Assembly (NCBI RefSeq): GCF_000316575.1
Contig: NC_019682.1
Span: 6,187,501-6,251,500 of the forward strand
Source of the DNA: Calothrix sp. PCC 7507
GTDB lineage: Bacteria; Cyanobacteriota; Cyanobacteriia; Cyanobacteriales; Nostocaceae
Length of the DNA stretch: 64,000 bases
Direction of reading: 5' to 3'
A program made the translations under genes and the position numbers. The notes under the pieces were generated by a model that worked only from the letters and a program-made list of their open reading frames with translations, was not told the DNA's origin and did no database searches. Below, piece by piece: positions 19,185 to 29,100 of the stretch. How positions within the stretch are numbered: position 1 is the stretch's first letter; each line of letters starts with the position of its first letter.

Positions 19185-19394
19185 GACGTTCTGTGTGACA
19201 GGCGCGACGTTCTGTGTGACAGGCGTGACGTTCTGTGTGACAGGCGTGACGTTTTGTGTGACAGGCGCGACGTTCTGTGTGACAGGCGCGACGTTCTGTG
19301 TGACAGGCGCGACGTTCTGTGTGACAGGCGTGACGTTCTGTGTGACAGGCGCGACGTTTTGTGTGACAGGCGTGACGTTGGTTGTGTCAGTGCA
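19185..19394. repeat. 21-bp tandem repeat, about 10 copies
   Basis: The unit GACGTTCTGTGTGACAGGCG plus one variable base (C or T at positions of the GCGC/GCGT end) repeats every 21 bp starting at 19185, 19206, 19227 and so on to 19374; the tenth copy is partial and diverged. Because 21 is three heptads and a multiple of three, the array stays open in more than one reading frame (heptapeptide TFCVTGA in one). Variation between copies is limited to single transitions. Confidence 0.95.
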
Positions 19395-19397
19395 TTG

Positions 19398-19434
19398 AAG
19401 CCTGAAATAATTGTTCTACAATCATTTCAGGCTT
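19398..19434. terminator. Hairpin after tandem array
   Basis: AAGCCTGAAAT (19398-19408) pairs perfectly with ATTTCAGGCTT (19424-19434) across a 15-nt loop. There is no T-run on the plus strand. It could act as a structured 3' end for a transcript crossing the array. Confidence 0.45.
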
Positions 19435-19766
19435 GAGGTTCTTCAATTTCATAATTATCAAATCCGCTTTAATATCTGCGGAATGTGGGTTGAAACGTAG
19501 TGGACTAACAATCCTAAAATGTTGCAAAAATCTGAAAACCTCCTTTCCCCCTGCTCCCTTCCTGTCCCTAGAAGATTTCCAGAATAGCAATTATCCTGCG
19601 ATCGCCGTAGGGGCAAACAACCGTTTGCTCTCCACGTTGCTGATAATTTGAAATAGTGATTTTGAATTTAACATCTATCTAAAGTATGAATAATTCCCAG
19701 CTTTTAGCTAGAGTTTAAAATACTGAGTTATAGATATTTTAAGTAAAGAAGTTCATGAATTGATAG

Positions 19767-19813
19767 GAGCATCCCAATTCTGCAAAATATGTTTTTACAT
19801 ATTTGGGATGCTC
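19767..19813. repeat. Large hairpin in susA upstream region
   Basis: GAGCATCCCAA (19767-19777) pairs with TTGGGATGCTC (19803-19813), and inner AATATG pairs with CATATT around a short T-rich loop. A second stem CATGCT..AGCATG follows at 19825-19841. They lie about 100-170 bp before the susA start, so they may belong to its leader or be a MITE fragment. Confidence 0.55.
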
Positions 19814-19938
19814 TGCGAATTGATCATGCTTCTAGAGCATGGCTATTTGTAGAATAAACAGGTTATGTTGATCAGCAGAGTAGGCATTGACTTTAGCCTA
19901 GAACACAAAAAAATGTAAATTCATCTTGTGGAGTTACT

Positions 19939-22359
19939 ATGCCAGAATTGATCCAAACACTCCTAGATAGTGAAGAAAAGAGTGATTTGCGTTCCTTCGT
20001 TAGTGAGTTACGCCAGCAAGAAAAGAAGTATTTGCTTAGGAACGACATTGTTAATGTCTATAGTGAATATTGCTCTAAATATCAGAAGAGTGAAAAGTTT
20101 CATACTTCCTCTAATTTAGGCAAACTAATTTACTACACTCAAGAAATTATTCAAGAAGACTCAAATCTTTATTTCATTATTCGTTCCAAAATTGCCAGTC
20201 AACAAGTATATCGATTGACGGATGACTTGAGTATTGAGTCAATAACAATACAAGAACTGTTGGATGTGCGCGATCGCTTCGTTAATCGATATCAGCCCAA
20301 CGAAGGCGACCTGCTAGAACTGGATTTTGGCCCGTTCTATGACTATTCCCCAGTCATCCGTGACCCGAAAAATATTGGTAAGGGCGTACAGTATCTTAAC
20401 CGTTATCTATCCAGCAAGTTATTTCAAGATGCTAAACAATGGCTAGAAAGCTTATTTGGCTTCTTAAGGCTGCATCAATATAATGGCATCCAACTGCTGA
20501 TTAACGATCGCATTAAAACACAACAGCAACTTTCCGAGCAAGTCAAAAAAGCGATCGCTATTGTCAGCGATCGCCCCAGAGATGAACCCTACGAAGAATT
20601 CCGCTTTGCTTTACAAACCATTGGTTTTGAGCCAGGTTGGGGTAACACAGCACAGCGCGTCCAAGAAACCCTCAGCATTCTCGACGAATTAATTGACTCT
20701 CCCGACCCCCAGACCCTAGAAGCCTTCATCTCTCGCATCCCGATGATTTTTAGAATCGTCCTAGTATCAGCACACGGATGGTTTGGACAAGAAGGTGTCT
20801 TAGGTCGTCCCGACACTGGCGGTCAGGTGGTTTATGTTCTTGATCAAGCGAAGAATCTAGAAAAGCAACTGCAAGAAGATGTAATTCTTGCTGGCTTAGA
20901 AAGGCTAAATGTCCAGCCAAAAGTAATTATTCTCACCCGCTTAATTCCTAATAGTGACGGGACACTTTGTCACCAACGCTTAGAAAAAGTCCACGGTACA
21001 GAAAACGCCTGGATTTTGCGCGTACCTCTGCGGGACTTCAACCCTAACATGACTCAAAACTGGATTTCCCGGTTTGAATTTTGGCCCTATCTGGAAACCT
21101 ATGCCATTGATGCAGAAAAGGAACTCAGAGCAGAACTTCAAGGTAGACCAGATTTAATTGTTGGTAACTATTCCGATGGTAACTTAGTGGCATTTCTGTT
21201 AGCACGACACATGAAAGTCACCCAGTGCAACATTGCCCATGCTTTGGAAAAATCTAAATACTTATTCAGTAACCTCTACTGGCAAGATTTGGATGATAAA
21301 TATCATTTCTCCTTGCAATTTACTGCTGATTTAATTGCCATGAATGCTGCCAATTTCGTGATTAGCAGCACCTACCAAGAAATTGTTGGCACTCCCGACA
21401 GTATAGGACAGTATGAGTCTTATAAATGCTTCACCATGCCAGATTTGTATCATGTGGTGAATGGGATAGAATTATTCAGTCCTAAGTTTAATGTCGTACC
21501 GCCGGGAGTGAGTGAGAATTACTATTTTCCCTACTTTCAAACTCAAGACCGAGTAGAGAGCGATCGCCAGCGCATTACAGAACTACTTTTTACCCTAGAC
21601 GACCCCACACAAATCTTCGGACAACTCGACAATCCCAACAAACGCCCCATCTTCTCAATGGCTCGTCTTGACCGCATTAAAAACCTCACTGGTTTAGCAG
21701 AATGCTTTGGCAAAAGTCAAGAATTGCAAGAACATTGTAACTTAATTTTGGTAGCAGGTAAGTTGCGTGTAGAAGAATCAGGCGACAACGAAGAACGAGA
21801 CGAAATAGTCAAACTTTACCAAGCTATTGAACAGTATAATCTCCACGGCAAAATTCGCTGGTTGGGTGTACGTTTGTCTAAAAATGATTCAGGTGAAATT
21901 TATCGAGTCATTGCCGACCACAAAGGTGTTTTTGTGCAACCAGCTTTATTTGAAGCTTTTGGTTTGACCATTTTAGAGGCAATGATTTCGGGACTACCGA
22001 CTTTTGGTACACAATTCGGTGGTCCACTAGAAATCATTCAAGATCGGGTAAATGGCTTTTACATTAACCCGACAAATTTAGAAGAAACAGCCGCTAAGAT
22101 TCTGGATTTTGTCATCAAATGTGAAGAAAGACCTAACTCTTGGAATGAAATTTCCCAGCAAGGAATCGACAGAGTTTATAGTACTTATACCTGGAAAATT
22201 CACACTACAAAGCTGCTATCTCTAGCACGAATTTATGGCTTTTGGAACTTTACCTCCCAGGAAAATCGAGAAGATTTGTTGCGCTATATTGAGGCTTTGT
22301 TCTATTTAATTTACAAGCCTAGGGCACAACAACTATTAGAGCAGCACAAATATCGGTAG
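19939..22359 (+). CDS. susA: Sucrose synthase
   Basis: An 806-aa retaining glycosyltransferase (GT4, GT-B fold) that reversibly interconverts sucrose plus NDP with fructose plus NDP-glucose. The N-terminal regulatory part (1 to about 265) is followed by the sugar-binding start of the catalytic domain (SAHGWFGQEGVLGRPDTGGQVVYV-type region around 283-305) and the nucleotide-sugar site with the E-x7-E pair (PALFEAFGLTILEAM). The length equals that of Anabaena and plant enzymes. In heterocystous cyanobacteria SusA cleaves sucrose and links it to glycogen and nitrogen fixation. It is a single gene with a good ATG preceded by TGGAG. Confidence 0.95.
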   Translation: MPELIQTLLDSEEKSDLRSFVSELRQQEKKYLLRNDIVNVYSEYCSKYQKSEKFHTSSNLGKLIYYTQEIIQEDSNLYFIIRSKIASQQVYRLTDDLSIESITIQELLDVRDRFVNRYQPNEGDLLELDFGPFYDYSPVIRDPKNIGKGVQYLNRYLSSKLFQDAKQWLESLFGFLRLHQYNGIQLLINDRIKTQQQLSEQVKKAIAIVSDRPRDEPYEEFRFALQTIGFEPGWGNTAQRVQETLSILDELIDSPDPQTLEAFISRIPMIFRIVLVSAHGWFGQEGVLGRPDTGGQVVYVLDQAKNLEKQLQEDVILAGLERLNVQPKVIILTRLIPNSDGTLCHQRLEKVHGTENAWILRVPLRDFNPNMTQNWISRFEFWPYLETYAIDAEKELRAELQGRPDLIVGNYSDGNLVAFLLARHMKVTQCNIAHALEKSKYLFSNLYWQDLDDKYHFSLQFTADLIAMNAANFVISSTYQEIVGTPDSIGQYESYKCFTMPDLYHVVNGIELFSPKFNVVPPGVSENYYFPYFQTQDRVESDRQRITELLFTLDDPTQIFGQLDNPNKRPIFSMARLDRIKNLTGLAECFGKSQELQEHCNLILVAGKLRVEESGDNEERDEIVKLYQAIEQYNLHGKIRWLGVRLSKNDSGEIYRVIADHKGVFVQPALFEAFGLTILEAMISGLPTFGTQFGGPLEIIQDRVNGFYINPTNLEETAAKILDFVIKCEERPNSWNEISQQGIDRVYSTYTWKIHTTKLLSLARIYGFWNFTSQENREDLLRYIEALFYLIYKPRAQQLLEQHKYR

Positions 22360-22799
22360 TTAGTCATTAGTCATTTGTGATAGCGGTTTTTATGTGCATG
22401 AGGTACAGAACTATATCACGCTGTGTAGGGGCAGGGCAGTGCCCATTGGTGTCAACTTAACGTGAAAACCTTGTCAACACGTGATTTTGAATTAAATCAC
22501 CTACCATCAAGATCCGCGTTACCCCACCCCGGTTTTGTCTAAAGCCAAAACCTCCCCTCCCCTTGCCAAGGGGAGGGGTAAAACGTATGTCGGGTAAGCG
22601 TTGTAGCTCAATTTGACACGTATGGGCAGTGCCGTGCCCTTACAGATGTACCTCACGCTTGTTGAGCTATTCCCGACAGCAGCCCCACTTCGTCCTTCGG
22701 GCGGCGATGGGAAGAATGGCGGGGCGATGACGAACACACCCCCGAATCAATGTCAACCGTCAGGTTGACGGGATGAGTGGGGTGGGTGATAGCGAAGCG
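22360..22799. other. Intergenic with GC-rich hairpin and IS left-end hairpin
   Basis: 440 bp after susA. CCCCTCCCCTT (22554-22564) pairs perfectly with AAGGGGAGGGG (22568-22578). GGTGTCAACTTAACG near 22449-22463 matches the terminus of the MITE at 47476. GTCAACC (22752-22758)/GGTTGAC (22763-22769) is a perfect 7-bp stem with a 4-nt loop, the type of subterminal hairpin found at IS200/IS605 ends, just beyond the tnpA remnant. Confidence 0.55.
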
Positions 22800-23272
22800 T
22801 TAGCGAGGAACGAGCGTCGGAGTCGCCATTTTGCCTTCGGCGCAACTCGCGGAATCTTGGTTTTGCACGTATTGTTTTAGCACTTCGACAGTTACTCCAC
22901 CACAAGAGGCGACAAAGTAAGCGCTATTCCAAAACACAGGTTTACCCCAATAGACGCGCCTAATCTCCATCAAAAACTCTTGTGCGTTTTTGTTGGCTTG
23001 TATAGGATTTTAAGGCGTTAACAAACTTTGATAGCTGCATTTGGGGATAGTACCGGAATAACAGGTGAACGTGATGAGCAGCGCGTTGGACGGGTTCCCC
23101 GGCTTGAAGCGACTGCGAACCCGAAGGGTCACTTTCGCCATTAAATTCAATGACTTCACAACCCCATTTCTGTGATATGTGATGAACTAGTTCACCTAAT
23201 CGTATTAACATTGCTGGTGTGATTACAATATTCGGTACTTGGTGGTCAAAACCAGATGCGATTTTAAGTCAG
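22800..23272 (-). pseudogene. tnpA: IS200/IS605 TnpA (Y1 transposase) remnant, frameshifted
   Basis: Minus-strand homology is spread over three frames: SDLKSHLVLTTKYRIL, then VITPAMLIRLGELVHHIS...HHVHLLFRYYPQ, then RRVYWGKPVFWNSAYFVASCGG and VEVLKQYVQNQ. The HUH metal site (HVHLL) and the nucleophilic tyrosine region (EVLKQY) are still readable, but frame breaks near 23230 and 22965 make it dead. In addition about 18 extra residues (SDPSGSQSLQAGEPVQRAA-like) sit directly before HVHLL, where relatives read straight from NGE-A-D into HVHLLF. It is the tnpA half of a divergent tnpA/tnpB element. Confidence 0.85.
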
Positions 23273-23303
23273 AGATAGACCTGGCGGTTGATTTATAAGC
23301 CAT

Positions 23304-23326
23304 AAAAAAGCCTGTAAAATGCAGGC
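23304..23326 (-). terminator. Rho-independent terminator of the 23.3-24.2 kb gene pair
   Basis: Read on the minus strand, GCCTG..CAGGC (23326-23322 with 23314-23310) forms a tight stem followed by six T residues (23309-23304). It lies about 20 bp after the stop of the 113-aa gene and so ends the two-gene transcript. Confidence 0.8.
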
Positions 23327-23346
23327 AAATTAATTACTGAAAAAGT

Positions 23347-23688
23347 CTAGTTTTGTGTGACAGATTCTTTCTTGCACCAAGCAATTACCACTTCTCGCAT
23401 TACTTGGTTTTCATCAGCAGAATTAAACACCTCAACCCGCCAAACAACCCAGTGGGAAGGTGTTGTGTGCCAAGCACCCGTTTCTCTGTTGACATGGTAA
23501 TTATCTAACCTGTCTCCAGGCTTGGGGTATTCTCTCTTTTCTTGAAAATCTACTTCACTCTTCAAAAGAATAGAGCAGTTTCCTTCTCCCACTAATGGAT
23601 CATCAGAAGAAATAATTATTCTATCTAGTGACATGAATATTATCAAAGAGCTATCTTCTACGCACTCTTTAAATTCACTTAAGTTCAT
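23347..23688 (-). CDS. Unknown 113-aa cytosolic protein, second gene of coupled pair
   Basis: No family recognised. It is a soluble, acidic-to-neutral protein with no signal peptide or membrane segment; aromatic-rich core (WHTTPSHWVVWRVEVFN) suggests a compact beta-rich fold. Its ATG overlaps the stop of the upstream gene by one base (TAATG), so translation is coupled. A terminator follows. The pair lies between the two halves of a broken IS605-like element. The arrangement of a secreted protein followed by a small cytosolic partner would fit an effector with a cognate immunity or accessory protein, but nothing in the sequence proves it. Confidence 0.7.
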   Translation of the reverse strand: MNLSEFKECVEDSSLIIFMSLDRIIISSDDPLVGEGNCSILLKSEVDFQEKREYPKPGDRLDNYHVNRETGAWHTTPSHWVVWRVEVFNSADENQVMREVVIAWCKKESVTQN

Positions 23689-24176
23689 TAGTTATTTCCT
23701 CCACCAAAGTCAGTTTGCTCTCTATGAAATATGCACCATATCCCACCCCCTTGCGCTGGTGGATGTGCTTTAACTTTCCATCCATACTTCTTTGCCATCT
23801 TGTAACAAAGCTGCGGATTATCACTTGCAACCCAATGAGCGTTTCCTCTTTTTGCTGCTTCAATTCCAGAAATGGCTCGACTTTGCAACGGTAACGGCTT
23901 TTTAGTTCCAATCAACCTTTCAGAATTGCTAATATTGCCAGATGCGTCTGCTGCATAATGCTTGCCGTTGCTGGCACGCCAAACGTAGTAAACAGTACCA
24001 CCTACGACAGCAACTCCAACTAATACGCAACCAATACCTGCTGTACCAGCACAAAATGCGGCAGGTGCAAGTATTGCCGGATTTGCATGGACTGGGCGTG
24101 AAAAACTTGGAACTTGCAACGCGAGTGACATTGCAACAGCAATACTCGCTTGCGTTTTGAACTTAAATTTCGACAT
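23688..24176 (-). CDS. Unknown secreted protein, first gene of coupled pair
   Basis: Chosen start is ATG 24176 (162 aa, MSKFKFKTQASIAVAMSLALQVPSF), which gives a Sec-type signal peptide: basic start, hydrophobic core, and a likely cleavage at SRPVHANP around residue 30. An upstream ATG at 24248 would lie inside tnpB homology and is discarded. After the signal comes a Gly/Ala/Val-rich hydrophobic segment (AAFCAGTAGIGCVLVGVAVVGGTVYYVW), which may be a membrane span, then a soluble C-terminal region ending QGGGIWCIFHREQTDFGGGNN. Three cysteines could pair outside the cytosol. No known family; no catalytic motif recognised. Confidence 0.65.
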   Translation of the reverse strand: MSKFKFKTQASIAVAMSLALQVPSFSRPVHANPAILAPAAFCAGTAGIGCVLVGVAVVGGTVYYVWRASNGKHYAADASGNISNSERLIGTKKPLPLQSRAISGIEAAKRGNAHWVASDNPQLCYKMAKKYGWKVKAHPPAQGGGIWCIFHREQTDFGGGNN

Positions 24177-24195
24177 AATGCTATTACCAATTTTT

Positions 24196-25089
24196 TTGTG
24201 GTTAAAAGGTGATAGCAATGGTAAACGGTCTGGTCGTCCACGGTTCAAAGGTAAAGGGCGTTACCGTTCGTTGACGTTTCCTGACCCCATCAAACCAGAA
24301 CACATACAGGGTAAATTCATCCAGCTACCCAAAATCGGTAAGCTAAAAATGATTTTGCATCGTCCCGTACCGGACGGTTTCAAAATCAAAGCCGCGACAA
24401 TTAGCCACAAAGCTGACGGATGGTATATCAGTCTCAGCCTTGAAGATGTGACAGTTCCTAGCCTGACAACTGATGTCACGCCCATACCAGATAACATGGT
24501 GGGTATCGACATGGGACTGAAATCTTTCTTAGTCACAAGCGATAATCAAACAATAGAAATCCCCCAACATTACCGCAAAGCCGAGAAGCGATTAAAGCGG
24601 TTACAGCGTCAGTTATCTCGCAAGAAAAAGGGGTCAAATCGTCGTAAAAAAGCGGTCAAACGTGTTGCAAAATCTCATCTAAAAGTCGCTAACCAACGCA
24701 AAGATTTTCATTATAAAACTGCCTTATGGTTATTAACTAAATCTCAGGTTATTGCACATGAAGACCTGAATATCAAAGGACTAGCAAAGTCTATGCTTGC
24801 CAAGTCCATAACCGATGCCGGATGGGGTCAATTTCTACAAATTCTGAACACCAAGGCTGCAAGTGCTGGGTGTTTGGTAGTAGCGGTAAACCCTAACGGC
24901 ACAAGTCAAGAGTGTTCTGACTGCGGGGCGACAGTTCCCAAAGTGCTTGCTGACCGATGGCACAGTTGCCAGTGTGGTGCTAGTTACGACCGCGACCACA
25001 ACGCAGCGCGAAATATAAAACACAGGGCGGCGGGGCATCCCGTCCTACAAAGCTCAGTTAATGTCCGACGGGTTGCCGGGAGTCACTGA
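24196..25089 (+). pseudogene. tnpB: TnpB of IS200/IS605 element, N-terminally truncated
   Basis: Homology to TnpB starts at about GDSNGKRSGRPRFKG and runs to the C-terminus, so roughly the first 110 residues are gone. The RuvC-like catalytic residues remain: Asp in VGIDMGLKSF, Glu in IAHEDLNIKG and Asp in YDRDHNAARN, together with the CxxC zinc-finger halves (CSDCG and CQCG). The frame is open from 24157, but that beginning codes for sequence antisense to the neighbouring gene and not TnpB. Without its N-terminal REC/wedge region it is unlikely to be an active RNA-guided nuclease. Confidence 0.85.
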
Positions 25090-25128
25090 GAAGCCCGCGC
25101 TGTCCCGCAGGGCAGCGTCGGGAGTATG
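24950..25128 (+). ncRNA. Possible omega-RNA region and IS right end
   Basis: In IS200/IS605 elements the guide RNA (omega-RNA) of TnpB comes from the 3' end of tnpB and the right end. Here a stem CGCTG..CAGCG (25098-25117) with GC-rich loop and a GTCGGGAGTATGTCAC tail follow the tnpB stop, the usual right-end arrangement. Limits are approximate and expression is unknown. Confidence 0.4.
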
Positions 25129-25253
25129 TCACAAACGCTGTATTTAAAAGTTGCTGTTGAATTATGTGTAAAGACTAAGTAACTGGACAAGAAAAATTCA
25201 ATGTATATTCTGAACTTAGCACAGAGTAAGGTCAATCAGCAGGAGTTTGGTGA

Positions 25254-26009
25254 ATGGCAAGTGCCAGGATGTTGATAGTAGAAGATGAAATCCTAGTCGC
25301 CAGGGAAATTGAAAGCCACTTACACAGAATGGGGTATGAAGTGGTTGGCATTGCTGTAACAACGAATACAGTGGTTCAGCAGGTTACTGAGAGTATGCCC
25401 GACTTGGTACTGATGGATATTAACCTGCAAGGGAGTCAAGATGGAATCAAGCTTGCAGAAGAAATTGGCGATCGCTTCCAGATACCAGTGATTTACATTA
25501 CCGCCTACTTTGATGACAACACCCTGGAACAGGCAAAACAAACTAATCCGTTTGGCTATGTGCTAAAACCCTTTACTCAACAAGATTTGCGCGTTGCTAT
25601 TGAGCTAGCGCTGTGCCGGTGGCAGATGGAGAGGAATAAGCCATCGATAACTCCCACAGATACTTTTCCTCTCACATCTGGGGTGGGCGGACTGCCACCT
25701 AGTAAGCTCCGAATCATCCTTTGTTATATTCAAGACAACCTGAACCAAGAGTTGAGCTTGGAGAAATTGGCAAATGAAGTTGGCATGACGACTGACTACT
25801 TTGCGCGACTATTTAAACTATCCATGAGAAAATCAGTTCACCAGTATCTGATTCAGCAGCGTGTAGAACGGGCAAAACACCTCTTAAGACAATCCGATCT
25901 CACAATTACTGAGATTGCGATCGAATGTGGATTCGCCAATCCCAGTCACCTCGCACTTCACTTCAAGCGAATTGTGGGGGTTGTGCCTAAACAATTTCGG
26001 CACTTTTAG
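25254..26009 (+). CDS. Response regulator with AraC-type DNA-binding domain
   Basis: A 251-aa regulator. The receiver has acidic Glu10-Asp11 (VEDEILVAREIE), phospho-acceptor Asp55 (LVLMDINLQG) and Lys105 (LKPF). After a Pro/Ser/Thr linker (about 127-150) the C-terminal AraC domain has two helix-turn-helix units, ending ECGFANPSHLALHFKRIVG-type. Start ATG 25254 is supported by AGGAG 9 nt upstream. It precedes a sensor kinase gene (140 bp gap), so the kinase is a likely partner. Confidence 0.9.
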   Translation: MASARMLIVEDEILVAREIESHLHRMGYEVVGIAVTTNTVVQQVTESMPDLVLMDINLQGSQDGIKLAEEIGDRFQIPVIYITAYFDDNTLEQAKQTNPFGYVLKPFTQQDLRVAIELALCRWQMERNKPSITPTDTFPLTSGVGGLPPSKLRIILCYIQDNLNQELSLEKLANEVGMTTDYFARLFKLSMRKSVHQYLIQQRVERAKHLLRQSDLTITEIAIECGFANPSHLALHFKRIVGVVPKQFRHF

Positions 26010-26151
26010 GAGGGGCAGGGGGCAGGAATAACTCACCACTCCTGGCTTTTGGAAGGCTTTTAGGGAACTTTCAGGAGGTAACTATGATGTTAAAACTGGG
26101 TTTGTCACCAGACAGGCAAAGCAATTTCCAATCCAAAATCTAAAATCCAAA

Positions 26152-29100
26152 ATGGTATTAGTAGCTGTTCTGTCTACAGTAGTGGCGATCGCTTTATTGA
26201 CGACTACCCAAAACTCAGAAAGCCTATATTTCCTCGGCATGGCGATCGCTGGGTTCCTGGGCATAGTGTGGCAGCGCATGAGACAAATCAGCACTGTTTC
26301 TGATACAGCCGTGCGTCAAATCCAGGAAAGCGAAGCGAGACTGCAACTATCTCTGCAAGCAGCTAACATGGGTATTTGGAACTGTAATCTCATTACCGGA
26401 GAAATAAAATGGACAGTGGAAACTGAACAGCTTTTTGGCATGGCTCCCGGCACATTTGATGGTAAGCATGAAACTTTTTTGCATTTTGTCCATCCTGATG
26501 ACCGAGAGGTGCTAGAGCAGGCGGTGCAAACGACCATCCAGAAACGCCAGATTTATCACTACGAATATCGCATCGTCTGGGCAGATGGTAGCATTCACTG
26601 GATTGAGTGTAATGGGCAAGCTTTTTATGACGCAAATAATCAGCCTGTATGCATAACCGGAACGGTGATGGATATCAGCGATCGCAAGCGCATCGAAATT
26701 GCCCTACAACGGCAAACTCGCCAAGAGCAAGCTTTGAACCGAGTCATTCAGACAATTCGCAACTCCCTGGATTTGAAGACAATTTTTACAACCGCCGCCC
26801 AAGAATTCACTGAACTGTTACAAATGGATGGGGCAGCAATCATTCAAGATTTGCCAGAGAGAAAGTGTTCGACAGTTCTGGCGGAGTATCTCCAAAGTCC
26901 AGAGAGTGTACCAGCCTTGAAACTTGAGATTAGCGATGAGGATAATCCGATTGCTGAACGGTTGAAACAAGGAGAACTCTTGGTAATTGAGGACGCACGC
27001 ACCTTGACCGATCCAGTTAACCCAAAAATCGCTCAAGCGGTTTCTAAAGTTCCCTGTGGCTGGTTAATCCTTCCCCTAGAAGTGAATGGGGTCGTCTGGG
27101 GAGCGCTAGCAGGTCATAAATCGCCACCACCGCTGGTGTTGACTGAGGATGAGATTGATTTAGCGCGTCGGGTTGCCGATCAGTTGGCGATCGCCATTCA
27201 GCAGGCAAATCTTTATCAACAAGTGCAAAACCTGAATCAAGAGTTAGAACAACGGGTGCAGGAACGGACTGCGGCGTTACAGGAGAGCGAAGAAAAATTC
27301 CGCCAGATAGCCGAAAATATCAACCATGTCTTTTGCATTGAAGATACAGACGGACAGATCCTCTACACCAGCCCCAGCTATGCAGATATTTGGGGACAAC
27401 CCGTAGACACGCTTTATCAAAACGCAAACGCCTGGTTAGATGCGGTGCATCCAGAAGATGGCGATCGCGTCATCACCGAAGTATCCATGCTCCGAGAACG
27501 CTGTGCAGGGGAAATGGAATACCGCATTATCCGTCCAAATGGAGAAATTCGCTGGATTAGCGATCGCTCCTTCCCGATTCGCAACCCCCAAGGCCAGATT
27601 TACCGGATTGCTGGACTCGCCGAGGATATTACCAATCGCAAAGCCGCAGAAGCCGCCCTGCAAATTTCTGAGCAGAACCTACGTACTATCTTCAACAACG
27701 TCAGCAGTATGCTCTTTGTGCATGACGTGGATGGAACTCTGCTAGATGTGAATAATCGCGTGCTGGAACACCATAGGTTGGATCGAGAACAGGTGCTAAA
27801 ACTCTCGATTGTCGATGACTATTCTGCGCCGGATAATCCCTTTCATCTCCTCCAAGATTATTGGACGAGGGCATTAGCTGGAGAAACGATTAATTTTGAA
27901 TGGAAAACAAAAAAACTCGTTGATGGGTCATTATTTGATACTGATATTACACTCAACCGCATCATCTGGAATGGAAAACCAGTTATTCTCGCCAGTGCGC
28001 GGGATGTGAGCGAACGCAAACGCGCACAAGTGCGTCTGCAACGTCAAGCCGCAGCCAACCAACTGTTAGCAACCATTGCCCAAACTATTAATCAATCTAT
28101 CCAGTTAAACGAAGTTCTGGAAACCTGCCTCGAGCAGATTCAACAATTTTTGCAGTGCGATCGTACCCTCATCTGCCGCTTTGATAGCGATTACAACGTC
28201 CTCATTGAGCTAGAAGCTGTTTCCCAGACTGAATTGTCTCTCTTGGGACAAACCATCGCAGATCCCTGTTTTGATCAAGATTGGGCAGAACGCTATCGTC
28301 AGGGTCACATCACTGTTTGCGATGATACACAATCCGCAGACATCCTTCCCTGTTATGCCGAATTTCTGGCTCAAATCCAGGTGCGCGCAAACTTAGCGGT
28401 GGCTATTCTGCAAGCCGATCAAATTTGGGGTCTGCTGATTGTCCATCAGTGCCATGTACCTCGTCAATGGCAACCGTATGAAATCAACCTACTCAAACAA
28501 CTGGGGTTACAAATCGGCATTGCGAGTCAAAAAGCCAGTCTCTATAGGCAATTAGAAAATCAGTTAACCCAAAAAGAAGTTTTGCTCAAAGAAATTCACC
28601 ACCGAGTCAAGAATAATCTGCAAGTAATTTCCTCAATGCTGTGGTTGCAAACTGAAGCGACGAACCATCCAGCGGTTTCCACGGCGTTAGAAGACACACG
28701 CCATCGTCTAAGAGCCATGTCGCTAATTCACGAAACCCTCTACCAACAGGGTGATTTTGGCCGGATCAGCTTCCATGACTACGTGCGGCGTTTAGCTAGC
28801 AGCATTTTAGCATTCTGTAGCATTCGCCAGGATCAAATTAATCTCCGCTTTCGCCTGCAACCTGTTGTTTTCAACTTGGAAACGGCAATGCCTTGTGGGT
28901 TGTTGCTCAATGAACTAATTACCAATGCCATTAAGCATGGCTTTCCCAACGATCGCCAGGGAGAAATCTGCATCACTCTAGAACAAGTATTGTCACCAGA
29001 GTCAACTTTATCCACATTACAAGGTTTACCACTCTCCCCCAAAACACCGCCTCCATCTGGCTCCCAGTATATTCTGACAATTCAGGACAATGGGGTTGGT

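Larger units (their letters stand above)
18966..19938. other. Long intergenic region upstream of susA
   Basis: 970 bp holding a GTTGGGTT/AACCCAAC hairpin (19062-19089), the 21-bp tandem array (19185-19394), and three further hairpins at 19398-19434, 19767-19813 and 19825-19841. Frames of 60-79 codons here are translations of the tandem repeat. The last 120 bp presumably contain the susA promoter. Confidence 0.6.

Noticed and set aside
19159-19398. 79-codon frame of heptapeptides TFCVTGA
   Set aside because: It is the 21-bp tandem repeat read through; a second frame is also open, as expected for a 21-bp unit. No ribosome binding site.
24020-24241. Frames antisense to the secreted protein gene and tnpB
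   Set aside because: They are shadows of the 23688-24176 gene and have no supporting features.
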